Positions 22,300 to 33,075 of a stretch of DNA of 64,000 nucleotides are shown here, in pieces. Within the stretch, counting starts at the first letter, position 1; the number at the start of each line of letters is the position of its first letter. The stretch is from Trametes villosa (lineage: Eukaryota; Basidiomycota; Agaricomycetes; Polyporales; Polyporaceae): the NCBI GenBank assembly GCA_002964805.2, contig PUDQ02000057.1, positions 124,001-188,000 on the forward strand, read 5' to 3'. The notes under the pieces are model-generated. The model was not told the origin of the DNA. It did not search any database and worked only from the letters and a program-made list of their open reading frames with translations. Made by a program: the position numbers and the translations under genes.

Positions 22300-23123
22300 A
22301 TGTCTTTCACCTACGAGCGCATCGACAAGAACAACGTCGTTCTCCTCGTCGTCGACCACCAGGAGGGCCTGTACCAGCTGGTCCGCGACTCGCCGCCGAC
22401 GGATGTCAAGAGCAACATCCTCGCGCACGCCGCGCTCGGGAAGATCTTCAACCTCCCGACTATCATGACCACCAGCGCTGAGACCGGTCAGTCGATCCTC
22501 CACTCATACTACAGTGCGTCACTCACATGGAGATCCTACAGGCCCGAACGGGCCCCTCCCGAAGGAGGTCATCGCCATGCACCCCAACGCGCCCCTCATC
22601 AAGCGCCAGGGCGAGGTCGATGCCTGGGACAACGCCGACTTCCGCGCGGCAGTGGAGGCGACTGGCAAGAAGCAGGTCATCATGGCTGGAATCACGACCG
22701 ATGTACGTGTCCTATAACTGCCAAACCACGAGGGCGCGGATCCTGACGCGCTTGGTGCAACGACAGGTCTGCACGGCGTTCCTTGCGCTCTCCCTCCGTC
22801 AGGCCGGGTACACCGTGTACGCGAACAGCGACGCGTCGGGCACGTTCGACACCAAGACCGCGCAGGATGCCAACGACCGCATGCGCGCGGCCGGCGTGCA
22901 CGTACTCTCGCTGTTCGCCGTCGCGTGCGAGCTGATGCGTGACTGGCGCAACACTCCTGGCACGCCGGAGCTGATGCCCTTCTTCGACCAGTAAGTGTTT
23001 GGCGCTTCTGCGAGGGTTTAGAGGTGAGCTGATGTTGAACGCTACAGGTACTTGCCCGAGTATGGGTTCCTCGCGCGTGCGCACGACGCGGCGGCGGCGA
23101 ACGGGACGCCCTCCGGCTTGTAA
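22300..23123 (+). CDS. Isochorismatase-family cysteine hydrolase (YcaC-like)
   Basis: Four exons (22300-22486, 22542-22702, 22767-22990, 23048-23123) encode 215 residues, the usual length for this family. The proposed catalytic triad can be read: Asp19 in LLVVDHQEG, Lys in PLIKRQGEVDAWDN, and Cys118 in GITTDVCTAF, which also holds the residues of the conserved cis-peptide. Family members hydrolyse amides or related C-N or C-O bonds; the substrate of YcaC-like members is not known. The protein has no signal peptide and is probably cytosolic. The start at MSFTYERID was chosen because it gives the family's short N-terminus; upstream ATGs belong to the leader. The gene lies between a P450 and a glucosidase with no sign of co-regulation. 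Confidence 0.9.
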
Positions 23124-24296
23124 GGGTGTGCAAAGAGCTGATATATGTAGTAAATGTCATCAGTGCCTCCGCCAGCTTGTTATTTACTATGTAACATTAT
23201 AAGACGTACCGTGTTATACAGATCATAGGCTCGATGACCAGAATGCATGGCGGCGGGATACCGACATGGCGGTCGCTGACCTTTCACTAGCCTGTCAATA
23301 TTTCGAGGTCGCCTGTAGGTTATGAAACTCGCAGCAGTCAAGGGGGTTTCCTGGACTGCAAGAGCGGTTTCCGCATTACCCGGCTGTCCAGCGGCCTGCG
23401 GATGTGTAAGAACGAGCAGGCAGACGTAGTGGGCACCGAGAAAGCCGTGCAGACGAGCGCTAACCGGAACGCGCGGAGGTTTCGTGCCACGTGGTTTCCG
23501 TTTCCGCTCCATGATGTTGCGGCAGCACCACGACCGCGTCTGCGAACTAGTTCGAATGCTTCCTACATACACAGCGAAACATCCGAGTGCGAATGGTGTC
23601 TTAGCACTCGTGGGCTCGTCATCATGAGGTAGGTCACTCAGATCTTTGGTGCGCGCGCTACATCCATTGATCACACAACCTTCAGCGCATCCTAGAGCAT
23701 CAATATGAGTATCGGACTTCGCATCCTCGTACCTTTTCAAGTTGGTCGAAGGTACACCAGGCTTCATGGTGCGTATGTCGACAGCCTGTTATAAACCGCT
23801 CAGTGGATATGCGATCGAACAAGCTCGGCGTTATTCCGCATGGGTTAAAGGCTCATGACCGCTTTTGCGGGCTTCTTTCCCTGACGACAGAGGCGGATGA
23901 TTTCCAGGTGTCGTCATACCTCCTCATCCCCATCATGCGCGCGAAGAGGCTGAAGGAGAGCCTGTCTGAAGGCGTTACCCACGCTGGTAACATCTGATTT
24001 ACCCAGCCATCATGGGATCCTCTACAGCAGCATGAGTGCACGCAGCCGAACGTCGAAGCAAAGCCTCTCCATCCGAGAGTGGTGCGCACATCGCGCGCCT
24101 GACCCCTCTATGACCCGTCTTCTACGATTCAGCGGTGCGCTTTACCCGGAGGACATAACGAACGTCTTCGTCGTCGAAAGTCTTGCTGGGTCCGGTGAGC
24201 TTTATGTCAGCGTATAAGAAGTCATGGTTGAAGAAAGTACTACGCCGTCGGCTCGCTCGTCTGCTTATCTACAAGTATCAGCTCCGACTTTGCGAC
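23124..24296. other. Intergenic; promoter of alpha-glucosidase
   Basis: No supported gene. A 195-codon minus-strand frame (23,180-23,767) has no recognisable domain and no intron pattern. A TATA box, TATAA at 24,213-24,217, lies about 80 nt before the next start codon. Confidence 0.55.
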
Positions 24297-27200
24297 ATGT
24301 CGTTCAACATTCTCTGCAAGTTACTTCTACTGGGACAGGTTGTTTCCGCCTCATCCCGCTCCTTACCCGAACGGGAGACGCTCGCGGATACCCCATCGCG
24401 CAACATTTCATCTTGCCCAGGTAAGTACCAAGTCCGGCGGTGCGAAACTAGCACGCATCCTGACCTCATTGTACAGGCTACACTCTGGCCGGGCTAACTG
24501 AGACGCGGACGGGTCTGACCGCTCAGCTGAATCTGGCTGGGCCGGCGTGCAACGCTTTCGGAACCGACGTCGCTAATCTCACTTTGGAGGTAACCTACGA
24601 CAGCAAGACGCGGTACGTAAGATCTCGTTTGCCTCCAGACGGCTCTGACGACGGATTCTAGGCTTCATGTCAACATCTACGACACCGCCAACTCCCAGTT
24701 CACGATTCCACCCGATGTCATTGAGCTTGGTAAAGGCTCTGATGACTCTGGGATGAAAGACACCTCCGATCTCGTTTTCAATTACGACCTTTCTCCCTTC
24801 GCCTTCTGGATCACACGGCGCTCCGAGCCTGATACTCAACCTCTCTTCGATACTCGCGCTTCGTCTCTACCTCCAACTCCCATCCCCCCTGTCATTGCGG
24901 GCGACAATAGTACTGCTCTCAATGGCTTTCCTCTGGTTTTTGAGGATCAGTACCTTCAGCTGACGTCGGTGCTTCCTCTCGGCGCCAACATCTACGGTCT
25001 TGGAGAAGTTGTCGCAACTAGCGGCTTTAGACGGGATGTAGGCGCCAACGGCGGGAACGGCACCATCCAGACCCACTGGGACCGCGACAACCCGGATAAC
25101 ACAAACGTCAACATGTGAGTACTATGTATATCACTGCTCGTGAGCAGAGGGCATGCGCTCACATTCGGTCTCCAGTTACGGGTCTCACCCAGTGTACCTT
25201 GAGCACCGTTACAACGAAACCACGAAGCGCTCTCAATCGCACGGTGTCCTCCACTTCAGGTTCGCTATCATCCCTCTTCCCGCATGCGCAAATACCAACT
25301 GCTTCATCGCACAGCGCCGCAGGTGCAGACACGCTCCTGCTCACTCCTCCGTCCTCGCCCGTCTCCTTGGTGCAGCACCGCGCAATCAGCGGCACCCTGG
25401 ACTTCTACTTCTTCTCTGGTCCTGATCCCAAGAGCGTGATCGAGCAGTACGGCCAACTCATCGGCCTCCCGACGTGGCAGCCGTACTGGGGATTTGGCTT
25501 TCACCTCTGCCGTTGGGGGTACACAACTGTGAACGACACGAAGGCCCAGGTTGACGCGATGCGTGCGGCGGGTGTTCCCCTCGAGGCGATGTGGAATGAC
25601 ATCGACGTGTATCATGCGACTCGTGACTTTACTACCGACCCGGTGAGCTTCCCGGGTGATCAAATGCGCGAGTTTATCAGAGAGTTGGTGAGTTCATTAT
25701 GCCTCACTACGTGCCACGCAGCCACGCTGAGGAAATATAGGCCTCAAACAATCAGCACTACGTGCCTATCGTTGACGCGGGGGTTGCTCACACAAACAAT
25801 GATACCGATGTCGTAGGTACAGCTCCTCCGTGGTCCTGGGCTGCGCGCTGACGAGATATGTTCTCAGTACGACCCTTACACCAAGGGCGCGGAGCTGTAT
25901 GTCGCGCTCCACATTCAACGTTCACATAGCGCTGAACAGAAGTTATCGCTAGCGATGTCTGGATCAAGAATCCAGATGGCTCAGAATACGTCGGCCAAGT
26001 CTGGCCTGGAGACGCAGTGAGTCTTGATTTCTTCGGCTTCGCCGCACCGACATTATCTAACTGTATGTGCTCTAGGTCTGGGTCGACTGGTTCCACAACA
26101 ACAGCTTGACATACTGGACGGAGGCGTTCAAGAATTGGACTTCGCTGGGTGTCGAGTTTTCCGGCGTATGGATCGATATGAACGAGGCAAGCTCGTTCTG
26201 TACTGGTTCCTGGTACGTAGTCGTTGCTAGTATGGGGACCCGGTGGTTCTGAACTTCGTCATAGCGGCTCTCCGCAAGGCGCTGTTGCAGCCGAGGTCGG
26301 GAAGCGCGGTGTCGGCGCCGGCGGACGACAGAGGCTCAACCTGGAGCAGCCTCCGTACTCTATCCACAACGGTGAGTCTGGACATGTCATATTAATCATG
26401 GAGCTCACACTCCTTGTCATAGGTAATGGCGCTCTGAACGACCACGCCATCGACCCGACTGCTGTGCACGCGGGAGGATACCTCGAGTACGACGTGCACA
26501 ACCTATGGGCGCTCATGGAGCAGAAAGCGACGCACCTAGCGTTCCTTGAGCTCCAGCCCGGCAAACGCCCCTTCATCATCTCTCGCTCAACGTTCGCGAG
26601 CACGGGGAAGTGGGCAGGGCACTGGTACGGCGACAACTGGAGCCAGTGGGAGCACATGCACTACAACATCCAGGGCGTGCTCCAGTTCCAGCTCTTCCAG
26701 ATCCCCATGATCGGTGCGGACACGTGCGGGTACAACGACGATACGACGGAGGAGCTGTGCAACCGCTGGATGCAGCTCAGCGCGTTCGTGCCCTTCTATA
26801 GGAACCACAACAACAAGGGGCTCGCGCAGGAGCCGTACCGCTGGGAGAGCGTTGCGAACGCAAGTAAGACTGCAATCGCTATCCGTTATAGCTTGCTTCC
26901 GTATTGGGTACGTGCTCGCGAGATCTCGTTGCCAACAAGGTCCCCGCTGAATGCGCTTCCCAGTACACATTGTTTGCGAACTCGTCCACGAACGGAACCC
27001 CGCCGGTCCGCGCGCTCTTCTTTGAGTTCCCTGACGATCCCGCTCTGTTTGGGGTCGACGAGCAGTTCCTCGTTGGCAGCGACATCCTCGTCACTCCGGT
27101 CCTCACTCAGGGCGCTACTACTGTCGACGGTACGTCAACACATGCTCCCCCTTGTTTACGTCTCTGACTAGTTCTCCGTAGGTCTATTCCCTGGGGGCGA

Positions 27201-27705
27201 CAGCGTCACCTGGCGCGACTGGTACACGCACGAAATCGTGAACGCGACCGATGGCAAGGCGACCCTCTCTGCTCCGCTCGGGCACATCAACGTGCACATC
27301 CGGGACCGCTCCGTCATTCTCCTCCACGCGGAGCCGGGATATACAACCGCCGAGACGCGCGCCGGCCCGTTCGCGCTGCTGGTGTCACAGGCCGCAGACG
27401 GGTACGCGTTTGGCACAGCGTACATCGACGACGGGGAGACAGTGCCGCCGACCCCAAATAGGACGCTTACCTTCTTGGCGGGTAAGGGTCGACTGAGCGT
27501 CACCTCGTCCGGCGACTTCAACGTCGAGCAGAAGCTGGAGACTATCACGGTTCTGGGCGCAGGGAGTGCAAAGCCGAGCGAGATAAAGCTGAACGGCGCC
27601 GTTGTTTCGGCGGATGACTGGGAGTTCGACAAGGGCCTCCAGCGGCTCGCCGTGAGGCAGGTGGGCGCGGACCTCAATCAGGCGGTGACTTTGACATGGG
27701 CTTGA
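24297..27705 (+). CDS. Secreted GH31 alpha-glucosidase
   Basis: Thirteen exons: 24297-24420, 24477-24612, 24662-25114, 25176-25259, 25315-25687, 25741-25812, 25868-25896, 25953-26016, 26076-26212, 26265-26371, 26423-26907, 26964-27129 and 27182-27705; 917 residues, typical of fungal GH31 enzymes. The N-terminus MSFNILCKLLLLGQVVSASS is a good signal peptide; the same frame is open further 5', but this start gives the cleanest signal. Domain marks in order are IYGSHPVYLEHRYNETTK, FYFFSGPDPKSVIEQYGQLI, YWGFGFHLCRWGY, the nucleophile Asp in VWIDMNEASSF (about residue 479), the acid/base Asp in GHWYGDNWSQW (about residue 598), and GADTCGYNDDTTEELCNRW. Many NxS/T sites fit secretion. It should release glucose from maltose, maltooligosaccharides or starch ends outside the cell. 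Confidence 0.93.
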
Positions 27706-28297
27706 AGTGTTCCTCGGTTCCGTATCGAGATGTTTTTCGTTCACGCTATCGGCGTGATGCGCGTTGCAAGGACGGGAGGATTATCGAGTACTACCTCGGC
27801 TCCTTGCGAGCACGACGCCTGATCTGGGTGCCAGATGAGCGCTTAACGCTTAGCGACAAGGTCTCCTTTCCTTTTCCACCAAGCCGAGGAGCTGAAAACC
27901 TCCTACTTCCGATGGAGTCGCACGCAGTGTCAGCGACCTGTCGACTCCGTAGAGGAACTCGAGTGCTCACAAACATGATTTCAGCGGCCTCCAACAGCCG
28001 AGCCGAGCGCAAAACAGCCGTGCCACGTAAAACCGGCGGCTCCGGCACATCCTACGTAGCGACCTTCTCTCAAGAACCACCATCTGCCGTTTGCACCTCT
28101 TCCGAGGCCTTGGGCGGTATACCTCCGAAGCGCACTCTTGGAGGAACACGGAAAAAACAAGCTTGTGGGCGTCGCTATAAACTATCTATAAGACCAGAAA
28201 CTAACATGTATGTACCCAGGATGCCTCTCGCCAAACAAGCACTCAGCACGTAACCGACACACTCTCGACCTCCCGGGGCACGAAGCAGCGCGCAAAG
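27706..28297. other. Intergenic; promoter of F-box-like gene 5
   Basis: No gene. A stretch of about 90 nt at 28,026-28,115 is shared with the 5' flank of gene 6 (30,307-30,395). TATAAA lies at 28,176-28,181, followed by CCAGAAACTAA, which also recurs upstream of gene 6. Confidence 0.6.
28026..28115 (+). promoter_or_regulatory. Group II F-box promoter module (gene 5)
   Basis: Shared with 30,307-30,395; the best core is TTCTCTCAAGAACC followed by CCATCT. The module differs from that of group I F-box-like genes. Conservation suggests either a recent tandem duplication or a functional element. Confidence 0.4.
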
Positions 28298-29983
28298 ATG
28301 ACACTAAATCCAGATATCTATCAGATGTTAATGGACCACCTGGACGTTCGCTCCGACGTCTCCGCGCTCATGCGCTCGTGCACAACGCTCCTCCACATGG
28401 GCGCAAAACGACTCCTCCACTCGGGCGTCTCTCTACGCAGCGATGCCCATTTGGTTTCTTTCGGTCGCTTCATGCTCAGGGACCTCGCAAACCGCGTCTA
28501 CTACCTGCGACGACTCTTCCTCTGTATCGAGCTACAAATGATCGACGACGACGGCTCAGGGTCTGTCTGGGCATGCGAGGACGAAGAGAAGGAGAGGCTC
28601 AAGGGCAGCAAACTGCTTCGACGCGTACTCCGGCGCGCGACCGCTCTGGAGCACCTCACAATTCACTTCTGTGAAGAGCTGCTCGAGCGCGACGAGCTCC
28701 TCGTGGACCGCCTGGTAGCCCTCACGACCGTGAAGTACTTGCACCTAACTTCTTACGGGCTGTGGACGCACGAAGTGGTTTCCGCCATGCGCTCACCTCT
28801 CGTCGAGGTCCATGTCGATTTTGTCACGGGAGAAGACTCGAACGTGGACATCGGGCAGACCCTCGCACGGCACCGGGAGACCCTCGAGATCGTGACCGCC
28901 TGGGAGGCCAACTTTTTCTCCAAGTTCCTGAGCATGCCGGAGGACACCACGTTCGTGTTCCCGCGCGTGCACGCGCTCACCCTCTCCACTCCTCTCGGGC
29001 TCACCCCGGCTTTCCTCGCCCACACGTTCCCGAACCTCCGGAGCCTCGAGGTCGGCCACTTCGCCATCAGCTGGGACGAGGACGAGGAGGACACGCGCGA
29101 CCTCAACCTCGAGACGATCTCGTGGCCGCGCCTGGACCGCCTCTGGGGCGACGAGAGCACGGTGCGGATCCTCGCGCTCCAGTGTCCCGTCCGGAGGCTC
29201 GAGCTGGACTGGGAGAACAAGGGCTGGAACTACGTCGAGGGTCTCGTCGGGGAGACCCGCCCCACGCACCTGCTGCTGCACTGCTTTGGGCAGGACGGCG
29301 ACTCTACGGGCTGCGAACTCCTCTGGAACGTACCGGAAGAGTGGGCCCAGAGCAGCCCCATTGCGCACCTCGGCCTCGACGTGTGCCCCGAGTCGCTGCG
29401 CAGGGGGACGCTTGGGCGCCCGAAGGTGAGCGCCCTCCACGCCTCGCACGTTGAGACGGCGGGAATGGCTGACACAGGTGCTTGGTTCCAGCCGCGCCTC
29501 CAGGAGTTCCTTCTTGCATTCAACCTGACCTTCTTCGCTCTGCGGCTGCACCCGCTCCCGCTCGAGGAGGAGTCGGGCTACGCCCCAGGGGACCGCCGCC
29601 GCCCCGAAGCGCCGACGCTCTTGAAGACGACGCGGAACATGGTGCGCATCCTCGGGGGCATCAAACTCGGGTCCTGGGTGCGCAAGATGGCGGAAAGCGC
29701 GCCCGCATTGCGGTATGTGGCGCTCGACCTCTTCGGAGAGCCGACAAGATGCTGGGAAGTCCTCCGCCCCGCAGGACCCGGGGGGAAGGTCGTCGCTGTG
29801 CTTCTGGACCCAGAGGAGGGCGAAGCTGTAGTGCACGCGGAGGGGATGGAGTGGCGTCGTCGCTATCCGGAGCCGCCGCGGTTCGACCGCAGAAATACGG
29901 TGCGGCGAGGTGTGCCATACGAGGACGACGAATGGGGTCGGGATGTGGGCTCGGACTCGGAGTTCGGGGGGTTTTTGCTCTGA
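28298..29983 (+). CDS. F-box-like/leucine-rich protein, gene 5 (group II)
   Basis: Two exons (28298-29425, 29492-29983) give 539 residues. The intron (66 nt, GTGAGC to TTCCAG) has no in-frame stop, so unspliced RNA would encode 561 residues; it is called an intron because genes 6 and 7 have one at the same place. The F-box-like segment NPDIYQMLMDHL and RSCTTLLHMGAKRLL starts directly at the ATG, without the tiny exon of group I. Leucine-rich blocks include LTIHFCEELLERDELL, LTTVKYLHLTSYGLWTHEVV, FPRVHALTLS and FPNLRSLEVGHF. The C-terminal exon contains FFALRLHPLPLEEESGYAPG and GEAVVHAEGMEWRRR. It forms a tandem pair with gene 6. Confidence 0.85.
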   Translation: MTLNPDIYQMLMDHLDVRSDVSALMRSCTTLLHMGAKRLLHSGVSLRSDAHLVSFGRFMLRDLANRVYYLRRLFLCIELQMIDDDGSGSVWACEDEEKERLKGSKLLRRVLRRATALEHLTIHFCEELLERDELLVDRLVALTTVKYLHLTSYGLWTHEVVSAMRSPLVEVHVDFVTGEDSNVDIGQTLARHRETLEIVTAWEANFFSKFLSMPEDTTFVFPRVHALTLSTPLGLTPAFLAHTFPNLRSLEVGHFAISWDEDEEDTRDLNLETISWPRLDRLWGDESTVRILALQCPVRRLELDWENKGWNYVEGLVGETRPTHLLLHCFGQDGDSTGCELLWNVPEEWAQSSPIAHLGLDVCPESLRRGTLGRPKVSALHASHVETAGMADTGAWFQPRLQEFLLAFNLTFFALRLHPLPLEEESGYAPGDRRRPEAPTLLKTTRNMVRILGGIKLGSWVRKMAESAPALRYVALDLFGEPTRCWEVLRPAGPGGKVVAVLLDPEEGEAVVHAEGMEWRRRYPEPPRFDRRNTVRRGVPYEDDEWGRDVGSDSEFGGFLL

Positions 29984-30592
29984 GCGCAGCACTATGTTGG
30001 CAGGCCACTGGGAGCTTGACGAGGGTCGGCAGTTAACGCTCAGGAATCAGGTGGGCGTGCGCCTGAACCGAGCGTTGCCTTTACTCTGAGCTTGGTGTTT
30101 TCAGTGTGTCTTGTATGGAGGTTCCTCCGCTTTACCATACCGTCCCAGTGATATACTACCTCGGGGAGCTTATAGTCTTAATTCCGGTGCTTCATCCAAA
30201 TCAACTGGACGACCGAACAGTCCTGCTCCTATTCGACCACGCAGACTCCTCGGGCTCCTCGGAGTGCTCATCTGACCGATCCTGGTAGCTACAATGTGGC
30301 TGTGTAACGTAAAGGCCGCGGCGCCGGCGTGTCGTCGCAGTGGCTTTCTCTCAAGAACCGCCATCTCTCGCGTACACCTTCAACCCGGGCTAGCGTTCAG
30401 CTCAGTGTTCTCAGATTCCTGGAGCAAGGTGGTACGGAGAGAGCTGGTACGTGCCTCAAGTCAATGGTACGAATGACTGTGCGCTTACCTATAGCCGTAC
30501 TACGAAAGATGGCTCTTAATCCAGAAACTAAACAACTACCCCGAACATAGTAGCCCTCGCACTTCCCCGCCTCCACGCACCATCGTCCAACA
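29984..30592. other. Intergenic between F-box-like genes 5 and 6
   Basis: No gene. It holds the second copy of the group II promoter module and the CCAGAAACTAA element (about 30,520-30,532). Confidence 0.55.
30307..30395 (+). promoter_or_regulatory. Group II F-box promoter module (gene 6)
   Basis: Counterpart of 28,026-28,115, with TTTCTCTCAAGAACCGCCAT at about 30,344-30,363. It lies further from its start codon (about 200 nt) than the one for gene 5. Confidence 0.4.
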
Positions 30593-32328
30593 ATGGCCAG
30601 GCTCAACGCAGACATCTACCTGATGCTCCTGGACAACCTCTCGTCCCGCTCCGACATCTCCGCCTTCATGCGCTCCTGCAAAGCGCTCTTCGCGCTCAGC
30701 GCCCGCCGCCTCCTCCGCCCGGGCGTGTCCATCCGCTCCGACGCGCACCTCGTCTCCTTCTGCCGCTTCATGCTGCGCGACCTCCCCGCGCGCGCGCCCT
30801 ACCTCCGCCGGCTCTTCCTGTGCATCGAGCTCCCGATCATTGACGAGGAGGGGAGCGGGTCCGTGTATGAGTGCGACCCCGAGGGCACCGCGCGGGAGAT
30901 GCTTGAGGGTGGAGCGCTCCTTGTACGCGTCCTCCGTCGGGCGTCCGCGCTCGAGCACCTGACGATCCACTTCTGCGAAGAGCTGGTCGAGCGGGAGGAG
31001 CGCCTCATCGCCGCGCTCGTCGCCCTTAAAGCCGTCACGCACCTGCACGTCACCTCGCTCGGGGTGCGCACGCACGAGGTCGTCGCCGACATCCGCTCGC
31101 CGCTGGTTGACGTGAGCATCGACTGCGCGCTGGTGGAGGACAACGTGGACATCCTCCAGACGCTCGCGCGCCACCGCGCGACGCTCGAGCGCGTCGCCGC
31201 GTGGGGCGTGAAGCTCGCGCCCGTGCCCGCCGACCTGGAACCCGACAACGCGGCGGTGTTCCCGCGCGTGCACTCGCTGGCGCTGCGCGCGCCGTCCTGG
31301 CTGGACCGACCGGTGCTCGCGCGCGCGTTTCCGGGCGTGCGCGTGCTGGAGGTTGCTGGCGTCCGTACACAGGGGGAGCTGCTGGAGCGGCAGCGCGCGG
31401 GGAACCAGGCGGCCACTGCGACCTGGCGAGCGCTCGACAGCCTGTGCGGGGACGAGGACAGCCTGTACGCGTTGGCCCTGCCGTCGCCAGTCAGGAGGGT
31501 CGATGTGGAGTGGGAGGACATAAGCTGGGAGTACCTGAGGCCCGCGCTGGCGGACGCGCGCCCGACGCACCTCTTGTTGCACTACTGCCCCGTCCAGCCC
31601 GTTTGGAACGTGTCGCTGTGGAACTTGTCGGAGGACCTGCTCCAGGGCAGCGCGGTCACCCACTTCGCGCTCGATGTCAACCCGAACGCGATCGAGATCA
31701 CCGTGGCATCCCTCGTGGTGAGTCCGACTGTTCTTCACAGGCCTGCGTGCGGTCTCTCATGTCGGCATTGACATCTGCACGAACGCAGGAGCAGCTCCTG
31801 GACATGATCGCAGATACCAACATCGTCTTCTTCGCGCTGCGCCTGCAGTCGCTCCCGCTGGAAGAAGAGTCCGCGTACGCGCCCGGGGACGAACGCCGCC
31901 TCGACGCGGTCCCCCAATTGCAGGATCTTGCGCGCGCCATCCTGCCCGACCTGCAGGGCACCGCGCTCCCGCCCTTGATCCGCGAGATGGCAGTGGTGGC
32001 GCCCGCGCTTCAGCACGTCGTGGTCGATGCGCAGGGGGAGGAGCCGACGTATTGGCGGATTCTCCGGAAGGGGGAAAGAATCACGCTGACTTCCCTCGAG
32101 CCCGAGAAGGGGGAGGCCGTGGTGCGTGCGGAGGGGATGGAGTGGCACAGGCGTGCGCCCGAGCCCCCGCGGTTCGACGAGAGTAAGAGAGTGTCGAAGG
32201 AGAGCTATTCCGATGCGAAGCCGTCGCCTCAGTGGGGGTGGGACGAGTCGTCGGATGTCGAGGAGGCATTGCAAGTGTGGGTTGGTGGGGAAGGAAGTAG
32301 AATAGAGACGCATTTTGAGGACAGATAA
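30593..32328 (+). CDS. F-box-like/leucine-rich protein, gene 6 (group II)
   Basis: Exons 30593-31717 and 31789-32328 encode 554 residues. The F-box-like part is NADIYLMLLDNLSSRSDISA, then RSCKALFALSARRLL. Repeats resemble gene 5 closely: LRRLFLCIELPIIDEEGSG, LTIHFCEELVEREERL, LGVRTHEVVADIRSPLVDV. Codons are more strongly GC-rich than in gene 5. The last exon has FFALRLQSLPLEEESAYAPG and GEAVVRAEGMEWHRRAPEPP, followed by an acidic, serine-rich tail. The stop codon lies only 9 nt from the 3' end of a tRNA gene on the other strand, so the mRNA must run through the tRNA in antisense. Confidence 0.86.
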
Positions 32329-32337
32329 TCAAAAAGA

Positions 32338-32408
32338 GTCCCCACCGTGGTTCGAACACGGGACCCTACGATCTGCAATCGTATGCTCTACCACTGAGCT
32401 ATAGAGAC
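32338..32408 (-). tRNA. tRNA-Cys (GCA), no intron
   Basis: The minus strand folds as a 71-nt cloverleaf. The acceptor GTCTCTA pairs with TGGGGAC (with G-U pairs), and the D-arm is GCTCAGTGGTAGAGC. The anticodon stem TACGA/TCGTA holds loop TTGCAGA with anticodon GCA (32,374-32,376), and the T-arm is CCGTGTTCGAACCACGG. A run of T (32,331-32,335 on this strand) directly downstream fits a Pol III terminator. Confidence 0.93.
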
Positions 32409-33075
32409 GTTGCACACAAGGCAGGGACACAAGTCTATCTCGGCACGTGTGCGTTCACAGAAACGCGCGGATCGGAGTCGCGCCCGCGACGCGCAGTGAG
32501 GGATTTTCGTGCATCTGTCTTCGCGAGACCGCGCTCGTACGGAACGTCCATCTGGAAGTGCGAGCAGATAGAGTTGAGGGAGCAGGAAGCCGTGTGTCGT
32601 TGCGCCAGCGGAATGGCGCGTCCGGAGACAGCCCACCCGGAGGCCAAGAAGAGGCGGTACTGCGGCAACGTCTCGGCACGGGCGTCCTCCAGGGCAGGTC
32701 TATTGCGCGAAGTCGCGATGGCTCACAGCGAACGCGGATGGAAATAGCGTCAGGACGGGGATCTTGTCATGGCCTGGGAGAGAGGTGCGCGACGAGGTCG
32801 TTCGTGGACCGGAAGCGGTGGAGGCTCGAGCAGGAGATGGGCGCGCGAGGAGGGCAAAGAGCGATGACGCGCGCAGTCGGGCGGTGTCCCCGCCCTGTTT
32901 ACGTAATCATTCAGAGCCGCGGTGGCCGTTTCTGTCGCCTTCTCCGTCCCCGACGCCAGCCCACTCGCCGCCCTTCCTCTTCCTCCCCCTCCTCTTACTT
33001 TTTATTACGCCCGTGCACGCACCCAAGCCCCGTCCTGCCACCGCCCCCGCAGCCCACGCGTCCCCTGCCCAGCTC
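32409..33075. other. Intergenic; 5' flank of the Rho3-like gene
   Basis: No gene. The last 150 nt are very rich in C and T, a common fungal promoter feature. Antisense-overlapping open frames here are not supported. Confidence 0.5.

Noticed and set aside
23180..23767. 195-codon minus-strand frame
   Set aside because: No domain, no conserved block, no intron pattern; probably chance in an intergenic region.
28793..29992. 399-codon minus-strand frame over gene 5
   Set aside because: Antisense shadow of a GC-rich coding region; Arg/Glu/Val-rich with no domain, while the plus strand carries the conserved family sequence.
30536..31738. 400-codon minus-strand frame over gene 6
   Set aside because: Antisense shadow, same reasons; the plus strand is conserved with gene 5.
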